NCBI RefSeq assembly: GCF_009857435.1
Contig: NZ_WWCK01000005.1
Coordinates: forward strand, 558,001-622,000
Length of the DNA stretch: 64,000 nucleotides
From: Duganella rivi
GTDB lineage: Bacteria > Pseudomonadota > Gammaproteobacteria > Burkholderiales > Burkholderiaceae_D
Reading direction: 5' to 3'
Below are positions 1-8,389 of this stretch, piece by piece (within the stretch, counting starts at the first letter, position 1; each line of letters starts with the position of its first letter). The notes below the pieces were generated by a model. That model had not been told where the DNA came from. It searched no databases and saw nothing but the letters and a program-made list of their open reading frames with translations. A program made the translations under genes and the position numbers.

Positions 1-442
1 CTTCCACCGCCAGCGACCACAGGTGCAGCAGCGGCTTGGTGTCGGCCGTGGTGTCGAAGTAGCCGACCTCTTCCCACAAGAAGAAGTTGGAAACGAAGGT
101 CGCGCCGCCGAAGAGGTGCTTGCCCAGCATCTTGTACTCGTCCGGGAACAAGGCGAACCAGCCTAGCGCAACGCAACAGGCCATGACGATGGCCAGCGCC
201 GGGAAAATGCGGCGCACGCGGCGCGCGTAGAAATCGGCAAAGCTGAACTGCCCGGCCTGCAAGCCCTTGAGCAAGATGCTGCCGATCAGGAAACCGGAAA
301 TGATGAAGAAGATGTCGACGCCGGTAAAACCACCGGGCAGCAGCGACGGAAAAGCGTGGAACACCACGACCGATAGCACGGCGATGGCGCGCAGGCCGTC
401 GATATCCGCGCGGTATGCGGGATGCAGGGAAGCTTGTTGCAT
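1..442 (-). CDS. Acyltransferase-3 (OafA/YrhL-like) family protein, 3' end outside window
   Basis: The N-terminal part (about 147 residues) of an integral-membrane O-acyltransferase, a family that moves acyl groups onto cell-surface sugars. It begins [16 protein letters not shown] and carries the family signature [17 protein letters not shown], whose His is the presumed catalytic residue. [17 protein letters not shown] follows, then an RRVRRIFPA loop after the next segment. The ATG at 442 is the first Met before the conserved D-x-D-G-L-R motif. The gene runs off the left edge, so any C-terminal SGNH domain cannot be judged. It is divergent from a second acyltransferase at 567, which suggests a surface-polysaccharide modification locus. 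The substrate is unknown. Confidence 0.85.
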   Translation of the reverse strand, partial: MQQASLHPAYRADIDGLRAIAVLSVVVFHAFPSLLPGGFTGVDIFFIISGFLIGSILLKGLQAGQFSFADFYARRVRRIFPALAIVMACCVALGWFALFPDEYKMLGKHLFGGATFVSNFFLWEEVGYFDTTADTKPLLHLWSLAVE

Positions 443-566
443 GTAGCGGTACTGGAAACTGACGAATCCGCCAGTGTATAAAAAAAACCGTGGCGGCGCT
501 GGCTTTTTTTGCAATTAATTCCACCAAGTTAACATTGCTTTTTTAAAAACCAGCCTACAATGGGGC

Positions 567-1682
567 ATGACTGAACACAACAAGAACCTCAACTGGATCC
601 AGCTGCTGCGCGGCGTGGCCGCCCTGCTGGTGGTGCTGACCCACGCCCGCTACGCCCTGCTCAACACTGACAGCTTCGCACTGGCCGACCAGTTATTGCG
701 CCCCGGCGCGTTCGGCGTCGATCTATTCTTCCTGATTAGCGGCTTCATCATGTGCTACTCGACCGCGGGCGCCGACGGCAGTCCGGCTTACGCGGCGCGC
801 TTCCTCGTCAAGCGCTGGGCGCGGGTGTGGCCGGTGTACGCGGTGATCACGATATTGGCGATCTTTGTGCTGCAAGGCGGCATTGACTACTTCCATTACG
901 GCGATCAGCGCAAGGCCCTCTGGCATTCGCTCGCCATGCTGCCGGTCAACCCGCACCGGGCGCCCTACTTCGACCTGACGCTGGGCGTGGGCTGGACGCT
1001 GGAATTTGAAATGTATTTTTACCTGGTGTTTGCGGCCTGCCTGCTGTTCGGCCGATGGCGCTGGCTGGCCTTGGCGGCGTGGATAGCACTGACCGTGCTG
1101 GTGCTGCCGCAGGGGATGGCGCTGAGCGTGGAGCGCGATTACGGCGGCTCCGGCTACATGAACGTCGTCACCAATCCGTTTGTGCTGGAGTTTGGCGCCG
1201 GTGTGCTGATCGGCTGGCTGTATTTGCAACCGTGGTTCCGCCTGCCGGGCCGCAGCCAACAATTGGCGTGGCACGTGGCAGGCCTGGGCTGCGCATTTGC
1301 GGCGTGGGCGATTTACAGCGGCGCGGTGGGCGGCCACGGGCCGCTGAACTATGGCTGGCCGCTGGCCTTGATGCTGGCGGCGCTGGCCTTGGCCAGCAAG
1401 ACGGTACACCTGCCGGCGCCACCGCTGGCGCTATGGCTGGGCGGGATTTCGTATTCGCTGTACTTGACCCACTTGCTGACGCAACGCTTGGTCGAGCAGG
1501 CCATGGCGTGGGCCGGCGTGGCGCCGCTGGTGCACACGTGGGGTTATATCTTCATTTCCACCGCGTGTGCGGTGTCGCTGGCGGCGCTGTCGCACCGCTA
1601 TCTGGAGCAAGGCTTGTCCAATCGCGTGCGCGACTGGCTGCTTAAGCCTTTGGCGCGCCGCCCAGCAGGAAGGCCAGCTTAG
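567..1682 (+). CDS. Acyltransferase-3 family membrane protein
   Basis: A complete 371-residue inner-membrane acyltransferase. It has the short form of the family, without an SGNH hydrolase tail. The N-terminal signature LLRGVAALLVVLTHARY places the likely catalytic His at residue 26, followed by FGVDLFFLISGFIM and RWARVWPVY. About ten hydrophobic segments follow. The likely role is O-acetylation of exopolysaccharide or lipopolysaccharide sugars. The ATG at 567 has only a short GGGG before it, and a TACAAT hexamer lies at 556-561, so a leaderless transcript is possible. The 3' end overlaps the convergent helicase gene by 41 nt. Confidence 0.88.
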   Translation: MTEHNKNLNWIQLLRGVAALLVVLTHARYALLNTDSFALADQLLRPGAFGVDLFFLISGFIMCYSTAGADGSPAYAARFLVKRWARVWPVYAVITILAIFVLQGGIDYFHYGDQRKALWHSLAMLPVNPHRAPYFDLTLGVGWTLEFEMYFYLVFAACLLFGRWRWLALAAWIALTVLVLPQGMALSVERDYGGSGYMNVVTNPFVLEFGAGVLIGWLYLQPWFRLPGRSQQLAWHVAGLGCAFAAWAIYSGAVGGHGPLNYGWPLALMLAALALASKTVHLPAPPLALWLGGISYSLYLTHLLTQRLVEQAMAWAGVAPLVHTWGYIFISTACAVSLAALSHRYLEQGLSNRVRDWLLKPLARRPAGRPA

Positions 1683-3120
1683 GCTTGGCCTTGCTGATGC
1701 TGCAGCCCGTCGTTGGCGCGGCTGGCGCCGCCACCACGGCCTTGCTTGGCTCGTAAGGCTTGAGGAACCATGGATCGACTTTTTCGCGGCGTGGCGGGCC
1801 GCCGCCGCCCAGTGCGCGTGGCGGACGCTCGGCCGAACGGCCGGCCGGGGTACGGCCGATGTCTTCGCTGCGGCGCGGACGGCGCTCACCGCGCTCATCG
1901 GCAAAGGTCGGCGCCGGATTGAAACCTTCCGGCTCGGCGCGCTTGATAGTTTGCTTGATCAATTTTTCGATGTCGGCCAGCAGACGCTCGTCTTTGTCCG
2001 AGAAGATCGAAATCGCATCGCCGGAGGCGCCGGCGCGGCCGGTACGGCCGATGCGGTGCACGTAATCTTCCGCGTTGTACGGCAGATCGTAGTTGATCAC
2101 GCACGGCAGATCGGAGATGTCCAGACCACGGGCGGCAACGTCGGTCGCCACCAGGATGTCGATCTCGTTTTTCTTGAACGCGTCCAGCGCGGCCATGCGC
2201 TCTTGCTGGCTGCGGTCGCCGTGAATGGCGACCGCCTTCATGCCTTCACGCTCCAGTTCACGCGCCAGACGCGAGGCGCCGAGCTTGGTGTTGGAGAAGA
2301 TGATGACTTGCTTCAGCTCGCGCTGGCGCAAAATGTGCGCGACCAGTGCGTGCTTCTGGTTTTCGGCCACCTTGTAGACCACCTGGGTGACGGTATCGGC
2401 GGTCTTGTTGGCGCGCGCCACTTCGATGGTCACCGGGTCGGTCAGGAAGGTGTTGGCCAGCTTTTTGATCTCCGGCGAGAAGGTGGCCGAGAACATCAGG
2501 TTCTGGCGCTTCTTCGGCAGCAGGTTGATGATGCGCTGCAGGTCCGGCAGGAAGCCCATATCCAGCATGCGGTCGGCTTCGTCCATGACCAGCATTTGCA
2601 CCTGGTTCAGGCTGATGTTCTTTTGCTCCACGTGATCGAGCAGACGGCCCGGGGTTGCAATCACGATTTCCACGCCGGCCTTCAGGATCACGGTCTGCGG
2701 CTTCATGTCCATGCCGCCGAAGACTTCGGTGGCGCGCAGCGGCGTGTGCTTGCAGTAGGCCTTGACGTTCTCGGCCACCTGCACCGCCAGTTCGCGGGTC
2801 GGCGCCAGGATCAGCGCGCGCACCGGGTGGCGCGCCGGCGAGGTGCTGGTGCTGGCGTGCTGCAGCAGCATCTGGATGATCGGCAGCGAGAAGCTGGCGG
2901 TCTTGCCGGTACCGGTCTGGGCCGCACCCATCACGTCGCGGCCTTGCAGCAGCACCGGGATGGCCTGAGCCTGGATCGGCGTCGGGTGCTCGTAGCCTTG
3001 CTCGTTCAACGCGCGCAGGATATTCGGCGACAGGCCGAAATCGGCGAAACGAACTTGGACGGGAGCTTCGGCGGCAGCCTGCTCGGGAATGGTCGGGGTG
3101 GTGATCTCGGTATCGGACAT
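1642..3120 (-). CDS. rhlE: DEAD-box ATP-dependent RNA helicase, RhlE-like
   Basis: A 492-residue helicase that unwinds RNA duplexes, probably in ribosome assembly or mRNA turnover. It has a Q-motif (FADFGLSPNILRALNEQGY), Walker A AQTGTGKT near residue 70, DEAD box VMDEADRMLDMGF, SAT, and in the second RecA domain VATDVAARGLDI and HRIGRTGRAG. The basic tail is rich in Arg, Gly and Pro, as in the RhlE group, and ends in AFLLGGAPKA. A TATAGT hexamer on the coding strand, about 30 nt upstream of the start, could be the -10. The terminal 41 nt overlap the convergent acyltransferase gene. The symbol rests on family resemblance; other DEAD-box subfamilies cannot be fully excluded. Confidence 0.9.
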   Translation of the reverse strand: MSDTEITTPTIPEQAAAEAPVQVRFADFGLSPNILRALNEQGYEHPTPIQAQAIPVLLQGRDVMGAAQTGTGKTASFSLPIIQMLLQHASTSTSPARHPVRALILAPTRELAVQVAENVKAYCKHTPLRATEVFGGMDMKPQTVILKAGVEIVIATPGRLLDHVEQKNISLNQVQMLVMDEADRMLDMGFLPDLQRIINLLPKKRQNLMFSATFSPEIKKLANTFLTDPVTIEVARANKTADTVTQVVYKVAENQKHALVAHILRQRELKQVIIFSNTKLGASRLARELEREGMKAVAIHGDRSQQERMAALDAFKKNEIDILVATDVAARGLDISDLPCVINYDLPYNAEDYVHRIGRTGRAGASGDAISIFSDKDERLLADIEKLIKQTIKRAEPEGFNPAPTFADERGERRPRRSEDIGRTPAGRSAERPPRALGGGGPPRREKVDPWFLKPYEPSKAVVAAPAAPTTGCSISKAKPKLAFLLGGAPKA

Positions 3121-3222
3121 AATGTGGGCGGATGGTGAAGCGCCGTAAACTATACCCTAATTTCTGGCAACTGCGCTAAAAAACGGCAGCTTTTATCGCG
3201 GAAGCCTTGCATCAATGGCATG

Positions 3223-3228
3223 TATAAT
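3223..3228 (+). promoter_or_regulatory. Probable -10 element of the propeller diguanylate cyclase gene
   Basis: A perfect TATAAT stands 30 nt before the GTG start at 3259. No good -35 hexamer is seen at 16-18 nt, so an activator may be needed. Confidence 0.4.
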
Positions 3229-3258
3229 AGTTTTTTTGATTAGAAACTAGATTAATCC

Positions 3259-6200
3259 GTGCGCCGTTTTTTATTGCTATGCCTGCTGCTGGCGGTGAGT
3301 CTTGCCAGCGCCGCCCCCGCCCCTTCGCTACGCTTTAAGAAACTCGGCCCGCTCGGCGGCGACGAGCCGTCCATGCTGTCGCTGATCCAGGACCGCAAGG
3401 GTTTTGTCTGGGTCGGCACCCATACCAACGGCCTGTACCGCTACAACGGCTACCAGTCGGTCAAGTACATCAACAACCCGGCCGATCCGGCCAGCCTGCC
3501 GCACGACCGGGTGTCGGCCATCTTCGAGGACAACAAGGGCCGCATCTGGGCCGCCACCCAGAACGGGCTGGCGCGCTTCAATCCCGAGACCAACAACTTC
3601 ACCACCTTCACCACCGACAAGGCGCCAAAGAACCACCGCATCGTCAAGAACATCATCTCGGACGGCAAGGACGGCTTGTGGATCGGCACCTGGGGCGGCT
3701 TGCAGCACTTCGATCCGAACACCGGCAAGTTCGACGCCATTTACGCCCACGACGAAAACAACCCTGACAGCCTCGGCAGCAACGACCTGAACGCGCTGGC
3801 GCTCGACGCCAAGGGCGGCCTGTGGGTCGGCACCTGGCCGGGCGGCATGGATTACCTGGCGCCCGGCGCCAAGATCTTCAAGCACCACCAGGTCGACCCG
3901 GCGCCCAAGCCCGACGCCCGCGTCAACATCGTGCGCGCGCTGCAATTCGATAACAGCGGCGCGCTGTGGATAGGCACCGAGTCCGGCATCATCCGCTGGG
4001 ACGGCAAGAGCGACTGGGACACGCGCAAGGCCATCGCCTCGCCGTATAGCCGCATCACCAACTTCGGCATCGACAACAAGGGCGTGCTGTGGGCCACCAC
4101 GCTGTCGGCCGGCCTGCTGCGCTGGAATGAATCGAACGGCGAATTCGACCAATTTGTACACGCGGCCGACGACCCGTACAGCCTGCCCGGCGACAACCTG
4201 CGCGCGGTGATGCAAGACCGCGGCGGCATGCTGTGGATCGCCTCCTTCACCGACGGCATCGCGCTGGCCAACCTGAGCAGCGAAGGCTTCACGCGCCACG
4301 TGCCGTTCCGCATCGACAGCCGCTCGGCGCCGGCCAGCAATGCGCTGCTGAGCCTGGCGCGCGCGCCGGGCGGCAAGGTCTGGCTGGGCGGCAACGTCGG
4401 CATGAGCTTGTACGATCCGGCCACCAGCACGGTGCTGCGCAGCTACCGCGCCGACGACAAGACGCCGGGCAAGCTGTCGCACTCCATCGTCTACAGCATG
4501 TACCAGGACGACGAGGGCAAAGGCCCGCTGTGGCTGGGCACCTCGAACGGCTTGAACCGGCTCGACTCGCCCGATAGCCCGTTCCAGGCCATCCACTTCG
4601 GCAACACCGCCAGCGACTACATCAACGCGATTGCACCGGGCGCGGGCGGGGTGCTGTGGCTGGCCACCGGCAACAGCCTGATCCGCTACGAGATCAAGAC
4701 CGATGCGCGCAAGTTTTATTACAACGATCCGCAAGACCCGAACACGCGCGCGGTCAACGGCACCTCGGCGGTGCTGGAAGACCGGCAGGGCCGGGTGTGG
4801 GCCGGCTCGGAGTGGAACGGCGGCGGGCTCGACTTGCTCGACCCGGCCACCGGCAAGTTCCGCCATTTCCGCCACTCGACCAAGCACACCGGCAGCCTCA
4901 GCGATGACAACGTCGCCAGCCTGCACGAAGATGCGCAAGGCCGCATCTGGGTCGGCACCAGCAAGGGCCTGGACCTGGTGCTGGTCAAGCCGGACGGTTC
5001 GATCGCGTTCAAATCCTATGCGGCCGGCATGCGCGCCGCCAAGGTGCTGTCGATCCAGCACGATAGCGATGGCAAGATCTGGAGCAGCACCATTGCCGGC
5101 CTGTACCGCCTCGATCCCGAGACCGGCAAGATGACGCTGTTCACCGCGTCCGATGGCTTGACCGAGGGCTTCACCGTCAACTCGTCGGCGTTTGGCGCGG
5201 ACGGCACCTTGTACTTCGGCGGCGTGCATGGCATGACGGCCGTGGTGCCGGCCAAGGTGAAGACCAGCTCGGTGCCGCCGCAAGTGGCCATCACCGACAT
5301 CACCGTGTTCAACCACTCGCTGCAAAACGGCCAGCCGGCCGAGAACGTCAAGGCCGAAGGCCCGGTAACGGCGCCGACGGCGCTGACCTTGTCCTCGCAG
5401 GCGTCGGTGTTTGCGCTGGAGTTCGCGGCGCTGCATTACACCGAGCCGTCCGGCAACCGCTACTCCTACCAGTTGCAGGGCTTCGACCGCGACTGGGTCG
5501 AGACCGACGCCACCCACCGCACGGCCAGCTACACCAATCTGAATCCGGGCAAGTATGTGTTCCGCGTCAAGGCCGCCAATCACCTCGGCGTATGGAATGA
5601 GCAGCCGGCCACCTTGAACATCACGATCACGCCGCCGTTCTGGCAGCGCTGGTGGTTCCGTTCCGGCGTGGCGGCGCTGGTGGTCGGTTCGCTGGTGCTG
5701 GCCTACAAGACCCGCATCAATCGCTTGACGCGCCACCAGTCCGAGCTGGAGCAAACGGTGGCGGCGCGCACGGCGGAGCTGGAGGAATCCAACCGCAAGC
5801 TGGCCGCGCTCAGCACTACCGACGGCTTGACGGGCGTGAGCAATCGCCGCGGTTTCGACCTGGCGCTGGAAGCCGAGTGGCGGCGCGCCGCGCGCACCGG
5901 CCAGACCTTGGCCTTGTCGATGCTGGACGTGGATTACTTCAAGAAGTACAACGATCACTACGGCCACCTGGCCGGCGACGCGGCCTTGCGCACGGTGGCG
6001 GAGTTGATCACCACGCACGGCCGCCGCACCAGCGATTTGGTGGCGCGTTACGGCGGCGAGGAGTTCGCGCTGCTGGCGGCGGCCACCGATGCGACCGATG
6101 CGTTTGGCGTGGCGGAAGAGATTTGCGCCGAGCTGGTGCGCAGGGCCTTGCCGCATGAACAGTCGCCGTTTGGTATCATGACGATCAGTATCGGCGTGGC

Positions 6201-6321
6201 GGTGATGGTGCCGACCGAGGACACCTCGCCGCAGGACCTGGTACAGCTGGCCGACCGCGCCTTGTACCGCGCCAAGGAGAAAGGGCGAAACATGGCGTTG
6301 TTGGCCATGCCGCCGATGTGA
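3259..6321 (+). CDS. Periplasmic beta-propeller sensor diguanylate cyclase
   Basis: A 1020-residue membrane-bound cyclase that makes c-di-GMP from GTP in response to a periplasmic signal. A signal peptide (MRRFLLLCLLLAVSLASA) is followed by many two-component-regulator-propeller repeats of the type GxxWVGTxxGLxRYN over about 690 residues. Next come a Y_Y_Y domain (FALEFAALHYTEPSGNRYSYQLQGFD), one transmembrane segment near residues 795-815, a short coiled coil, and a C-terminal GGDEF domain. The active-site loop is GGEEF and an I-site RTSD stands five residues before it, so it should be active and product-inhibited. The start is GTG at 3259, needed to include the signal peptide. It stands alone, divergent from the helicase. 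Confidence 0.92.
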   Translation: MRRFLLLCLLLAVSLASAAPAPSLRFKKLGPLGGDEPSMLSLIQDRKGFVWVGTHTNGLYRYNGYQSVKYINNPADPASLPHDRVSAIFEDNKGRIWAATQNGLARFNPETNNFTTFTTDKAPKNHRIVKNIISDGKDGLWIGTWGGLQHFDPNTGKFDAIYAHDENNPDSLGSNDLNALALDAKGGLWVGTWPGGMDYLAPGAKIFKHHQVDPAPKPDARVNIVRALQFDNSGALWIGTESGIIRWDGKSDWDTRKAIASPYSRITNFGIDNKGVLWATTLSAGLLRWNESNGEFDQFVHAADDPYSLPGDNLRAVMQDRGGMLWIASFTDGIALANLSSEGFTRHVPFRIDSRSAPASNALLSLARAPGGKVWLGGNVGMSLYDPATSTVLRSYRADDKTPGKLSHSIVYSMYQDDEGKGPLWLGTSNGLNRLDSPDSPFQAIHFGNTASDYINAIAPGAGGVLWLATGNSLIRYEIKTDARKFYYNDPQDPNTRAVNGTSAVLEDRQGRVWAGSEWNGGGLDLLDPATGKFRHFRHSTKHTGSLSDDNVASLHEDAQGRIWVGTSKGLDLVLVKPDGSIAFKSYAAGMRAAKVLSIQHDSDGKIWSSTIAGLYRLDPETGKMTLFTASDGLTEGFTVNSSAFGADGTLYFGGVHGMTAVVPAKVKTSSVPPQVAITDITVFNHSLQNGQPAENVKAEGPVTAPTALTLSSQASVFALEFAALHYTEPSGNRYSYQLQGFDRDWVETDATHRTASYTNLNPGKYVFRVKAANHLGVWNEQPATLNITITPPFWQRWWFRSGVAALVVGSLVLAYKTRINRLTRHQSELEQTVAARTAELEESNRKLAALSTTDGLTGVSNRRGFDLALEAEWRRAARTGQTLALSMLDVDYFKKYNDHYGHLAGDAALRTVAELITTHGRRTSDLVARYGGEEFALLAAATDATDAFGVAEEICAELVRRALPHEQSPFGIMTISIGVAVMVPTEDTSPQDLVQLADRALYRAKEKGRNMALLAMPPM

Positions 6322-6328
6322 GAAGAAA

Positions 6329-6484
6329 ATGACTGACGATCCAAAACCAGAGCCGCCGGTGCCACCGGAACCCGGCGATTGCTGCCATAGCGGCTGTGCT
6401 TATTGCGTAGATGACTTGTACCAGGAAGCCTTAGACAAATACCGCGCCGACCTCGCTGCGTGGCAGGCCCGAAACCCGGAATAG
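6329..6484 (+). CDS. Oxidoreductase-like domain (Oxidored-like) small protein
   Basis: A 51-residue protein, easily missed because of its size. It opens with a proline-rich stretch (KPEPPVPPEPGDCC), then the cysteine motif CCHSGCAYCVDDLYQEAL, and ends AAWQARNPE. This pattern, P-x-P-GDCCxSGCxxCVxD-xY-x4-LxxY, is that of the short Oxidored-like family, found as small stand-alone bacterial proteins and at the N-terminus of some eukaryotic oxidoreductases. The biochemical role is unknown; four closely spaced Cys suggest metal or redox function. The ATG lies 7 nt after the stop of the diguanylate cyclase and GAAGAAAA lies just upstream, so the two may be cotranscribed. Confidence 0.8.
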   Translation: MTDDPKPEPPVPPEPGDCCHSGCAYCVDDLYQEALDKYRADLAAWQARNPE

Positions 6485-6508
6485 CCAACACTCCGGCAAC
6501 GGCCTGAA

Positions 6509-6538
6509 GGGGTCTGACCCCGAACGGGGTCAGACCCC
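6509..6538. repeat. GGGGTCTGACCCC palindromic repeat (REP-like)
   Basis: Two 14-nt inverted arms (GGGGTCTGACCCCG and its complement) around a central AA, lying in the 3' gap between two convergent genes. Nearly the same palindrome recurs at 47870-47899, and the GGGGTCAG core recurs in the 82-bp palindrome at 41724-41805. This resembles RAYT-associated REP elements of beta/gamma-proteobacteria, which is inference. Confidence 0.75.
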
Positions 6539-6577
6539 GACGCTGATATACCGCCGTGGGGTGCAGGCAACCGCAGT

Positions 6578-8275
6578 CTAGAACGCCTCCCACTCATCGC
6601 CGCCCGCCGTTTCCTTCACCGGCCGCTTCACCCCGACGCGAGGGGTTGGGGTCTTCGCGCTCGCGACTACAGCCTTCGGCACGGATGGCTTGCGTGGCGC
6701 CGGACGCGGTGCTTGCGTTTGCGCCGTCGCCAGCAGCTTGAACACGCTCACCACCTCGCTTAGCTTGGCCGCCTGATCCTGCATCGATTCCGCCGCCGCT
6801 GCCGCCTCTTCCACCAGCGCCGCATTCTGCTGCGTCACCTGATCCATCTGCACAATCGCCGTGTTGACTTGCTCGATGCCTGCGCTCTGCTCCACGCTGG
6901 CCGAGGTAATCTCACTCATGATGTCGGTCACGCGCGTAATGCTGGTCACGATCTCGCTCATGGTTTCGCCGGCCTGGTTCACCAGCGCCGACCCAGCCTC
7001 CACCTTCTCCACCGAATCGCCTATCAGCAACTTGATGTCCTTGGCCGCCGCCGCCGAGCGATGCGCCAGATTGCGCACCTCGCTGGCCACCACCGCAAAG
7101 CCCCTGCCCTGCTCGCCCGCGCGCGCCGCTTCCACCGCTGCATTCAAGGCCAGGATATTGGTCTGGAACGCGATCCCATCAATCACGGAAATAATGTCCA
7201 CAATCTTGCGCGACGATTCGTTAATCGACGCCATAGTCCCCACCACCTGCCCCACCACGTCGCCACCCTTGAGCGCGATGCCGGACGCCGATTGCGCCAA
7301 TTGATTCGCCTGGCGCGCATTGTCGGCATTCTGCTTGACGGTGCTGGTCAACTCCTCCATTGAGGACGCGGTCTCTTCCAGCGAACTAGCCTGCTGCTCG
7401 GTGCGCGACGACAAGTCCTGGTTGCCGCTGGCGATTTCCGAGGACGCCGTCGCTATTGTGTCCGTGCCTTGCCGCACCTGGCTCACCAAGCCCTGCAAGT
7501 TGCTGGTCATATCTTTGAGCGCCTGCATCAGCTGCCCGGTTTCGCAGGCGCTTTTCACGTCAATGGAACGGGTCAGGTCGCCGTCGGCCACGTTGCGTGC
7601 CAGCGATACCGCCTCCTGCAAGGGCGCCGCCACGATGCGCGCCACCCAGATCGCCAGCACCATGCCAATGCCGATGTTAATCACCAGCAGCACGACCGAG
7701 GTCATGCGCGCATTCTGGAAGGTGGCCGTGGCGTCGTCGCTGGCCGCATCGCCGCCATCGACATTAATCTTGACCAGCTTGTTGACGTTGTCGGTAATCA
7801 GGCCCAAGGTCTTGGCCGAGGTGGTGCTGGCGACATCGCGCGCTTCGACTTTTTTGCCGGCGCGCGACAAATCGATCATCTTGGCGTGATCGCCCATGAA
7901 CATCACGAGGTTCTTGTCGAACTCGCCGGCTGTGGCTTTTTCTTCCGGGCTGGAGATCAGTTTTTCGTAGGCGTCGCGGTGCTTTTTCAGCAGGGCCAGC
8001 GTATCGTCCATGCGTTTTTCGTAATCGGCCATGGCGGCCGGCTGCTCGTTGAGCAAGTGCGCCAGTTCCCAGCGCCGCAGCTCGCCCACGTCGGAGCGCA
8101 AGTCCATCACGGCGCGCACGCTGGGCATCCAGTTTTCAGCAAGATCGGTGGAGGCCTGGTTGACCCGGTTCATCGAGACAATGTTGCTGATGCCGAGAAT
8201 CAGTGTTAGCAATAACACGGCACCGAAAGAAACGATCAGTTTTGTGGCTATTTTCAGATCGTAAAACCATTTCAT
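6578..8275 (-). CDS. Methyl-accepting chemotaxis protein
   Basis: A 565-residue chemoreceptor. TM1 lies near residues 11-31, a four-helix-bundle type periplasmic sensor (about 32-190) with YEKLISSPEEKA follows, then TM2 (VVLLVINIGIGMVLAIWVA), a HAMP domain, and a long signalling coiled coil. The CheA/CheW-binding hairpin tip reads IDGIAFQTNILALNAAVEAARAGEQGRGFAVVASEVR. The C-terminus ends DEWEAF, an xWxxF pentapeptide of the kind that tethers CheR/CheB. It follows the TonB-dependent receptor in the same direction, with a structured 57-nt leader containing its Shine-Dalgarno. The ligand cannot be deduced from the sequence. Confidence 0.93.
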   Translation of the reverse strand: MKWFYDLKIATKLIVSFGAVLLLTLILGISNIVSMNRVNQASTDLAENWMPSVRAVMDLRSDVGELRRWELAHLLNEQPAAMADYEKRMDDTLALLKKHRDAYEKLISSPEEKATAGEFDKNLVMFMGDHAKMIDLSRAGKKVEARDVASTTSAKTLGLITDNVNKLVKINVDGGDAASDDATATFQNARMTSVVLLVINIGIGMVLAIWVARIVAAPLQEAVSLARNVADGDLTRSIDVKSACETGQLMQALKDMTSNLQGLVSQVRQGTDTIATASSEIASGNQDLSSRTEQQASSLEETASSMEELTSTVKQNADNARQANQLAQSASGIALKGGDVVGQVVGTMASINESSRKIVDIISVIDGIAFQTNILALNAAVEAARAGEQGRGFAVVASEVRNLAHRSAAAAKDIKLLIGDSVEKVEAGSALVNQAGETMSEIVTSITRVTDIMSEITSASVEQSAGIEQVNTAIVQMDQVTQQNAALVEEAAAAAESMQDQAAKLSEVVSVFKLLATAQTQAPRPAPRKPSVPKAVVASAKTPTPRVGVKRPVKETAGGDEWEAF

Positions 8276-8282
8276 GGCTCAT

Positions 8283-8328
8283 CTCCTGATAGCTGCTGGC
8301 TGGTCGTCCAGTATGCAACTATCAGGAG
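8283..8328 (-). promoter_or_regulatory. Hairpin sequestering the chemoreceptor Shine-Dalgarno
   Basis: CTCCTGATAG and CTATCAGGAG form a perfect 10-bp stem immediately before the chemoreceptor start. The AGGAG of the second arm is the ribosome-binding site (AGGAG, 7 nt, ATG). A smaller CTGG-ACGA-CCAG hairpin lies in the loop. Translation should be limited unless the stem is opened. Confidence 0.55.
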
Positions 8329-8335
8329 CACCATG

Positions 8336-8383
8336 CCAGCGCCACGCTGTTCCTGTGTTGTCCCAGCAACAGCGTGGCGCTGG
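8336..8383 (-). terminator. Strong hairpin downstream of the TonB-dependent receptor gene
   Basis: CCAGCGCCACGCTGTT and its exact complement form a 16-bp stem around a 16-nt loop, 6 nt past the receptor stop codon. No T-run follows on the coding strand, so it may protect mRNA 3' ends or separate expression of receptor and chemoreceptor rather than end transcription. Confidence 0.5.
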
Positions 8384-8389
8384 GAGTGC

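Noticed and set aside
3328..6156. A 942-codon open frame on the minus strand inside the propeller cyclase gene
   Set aside because: Antisense shadow of a GC-rich gene: low-complexity Arg/Ala/Gly/Val composition and no domain. The plus-strand protein has full family motifs. The same holds for the long frames opposite tonB-receptor, rpoD, RND and DUF885 genes.
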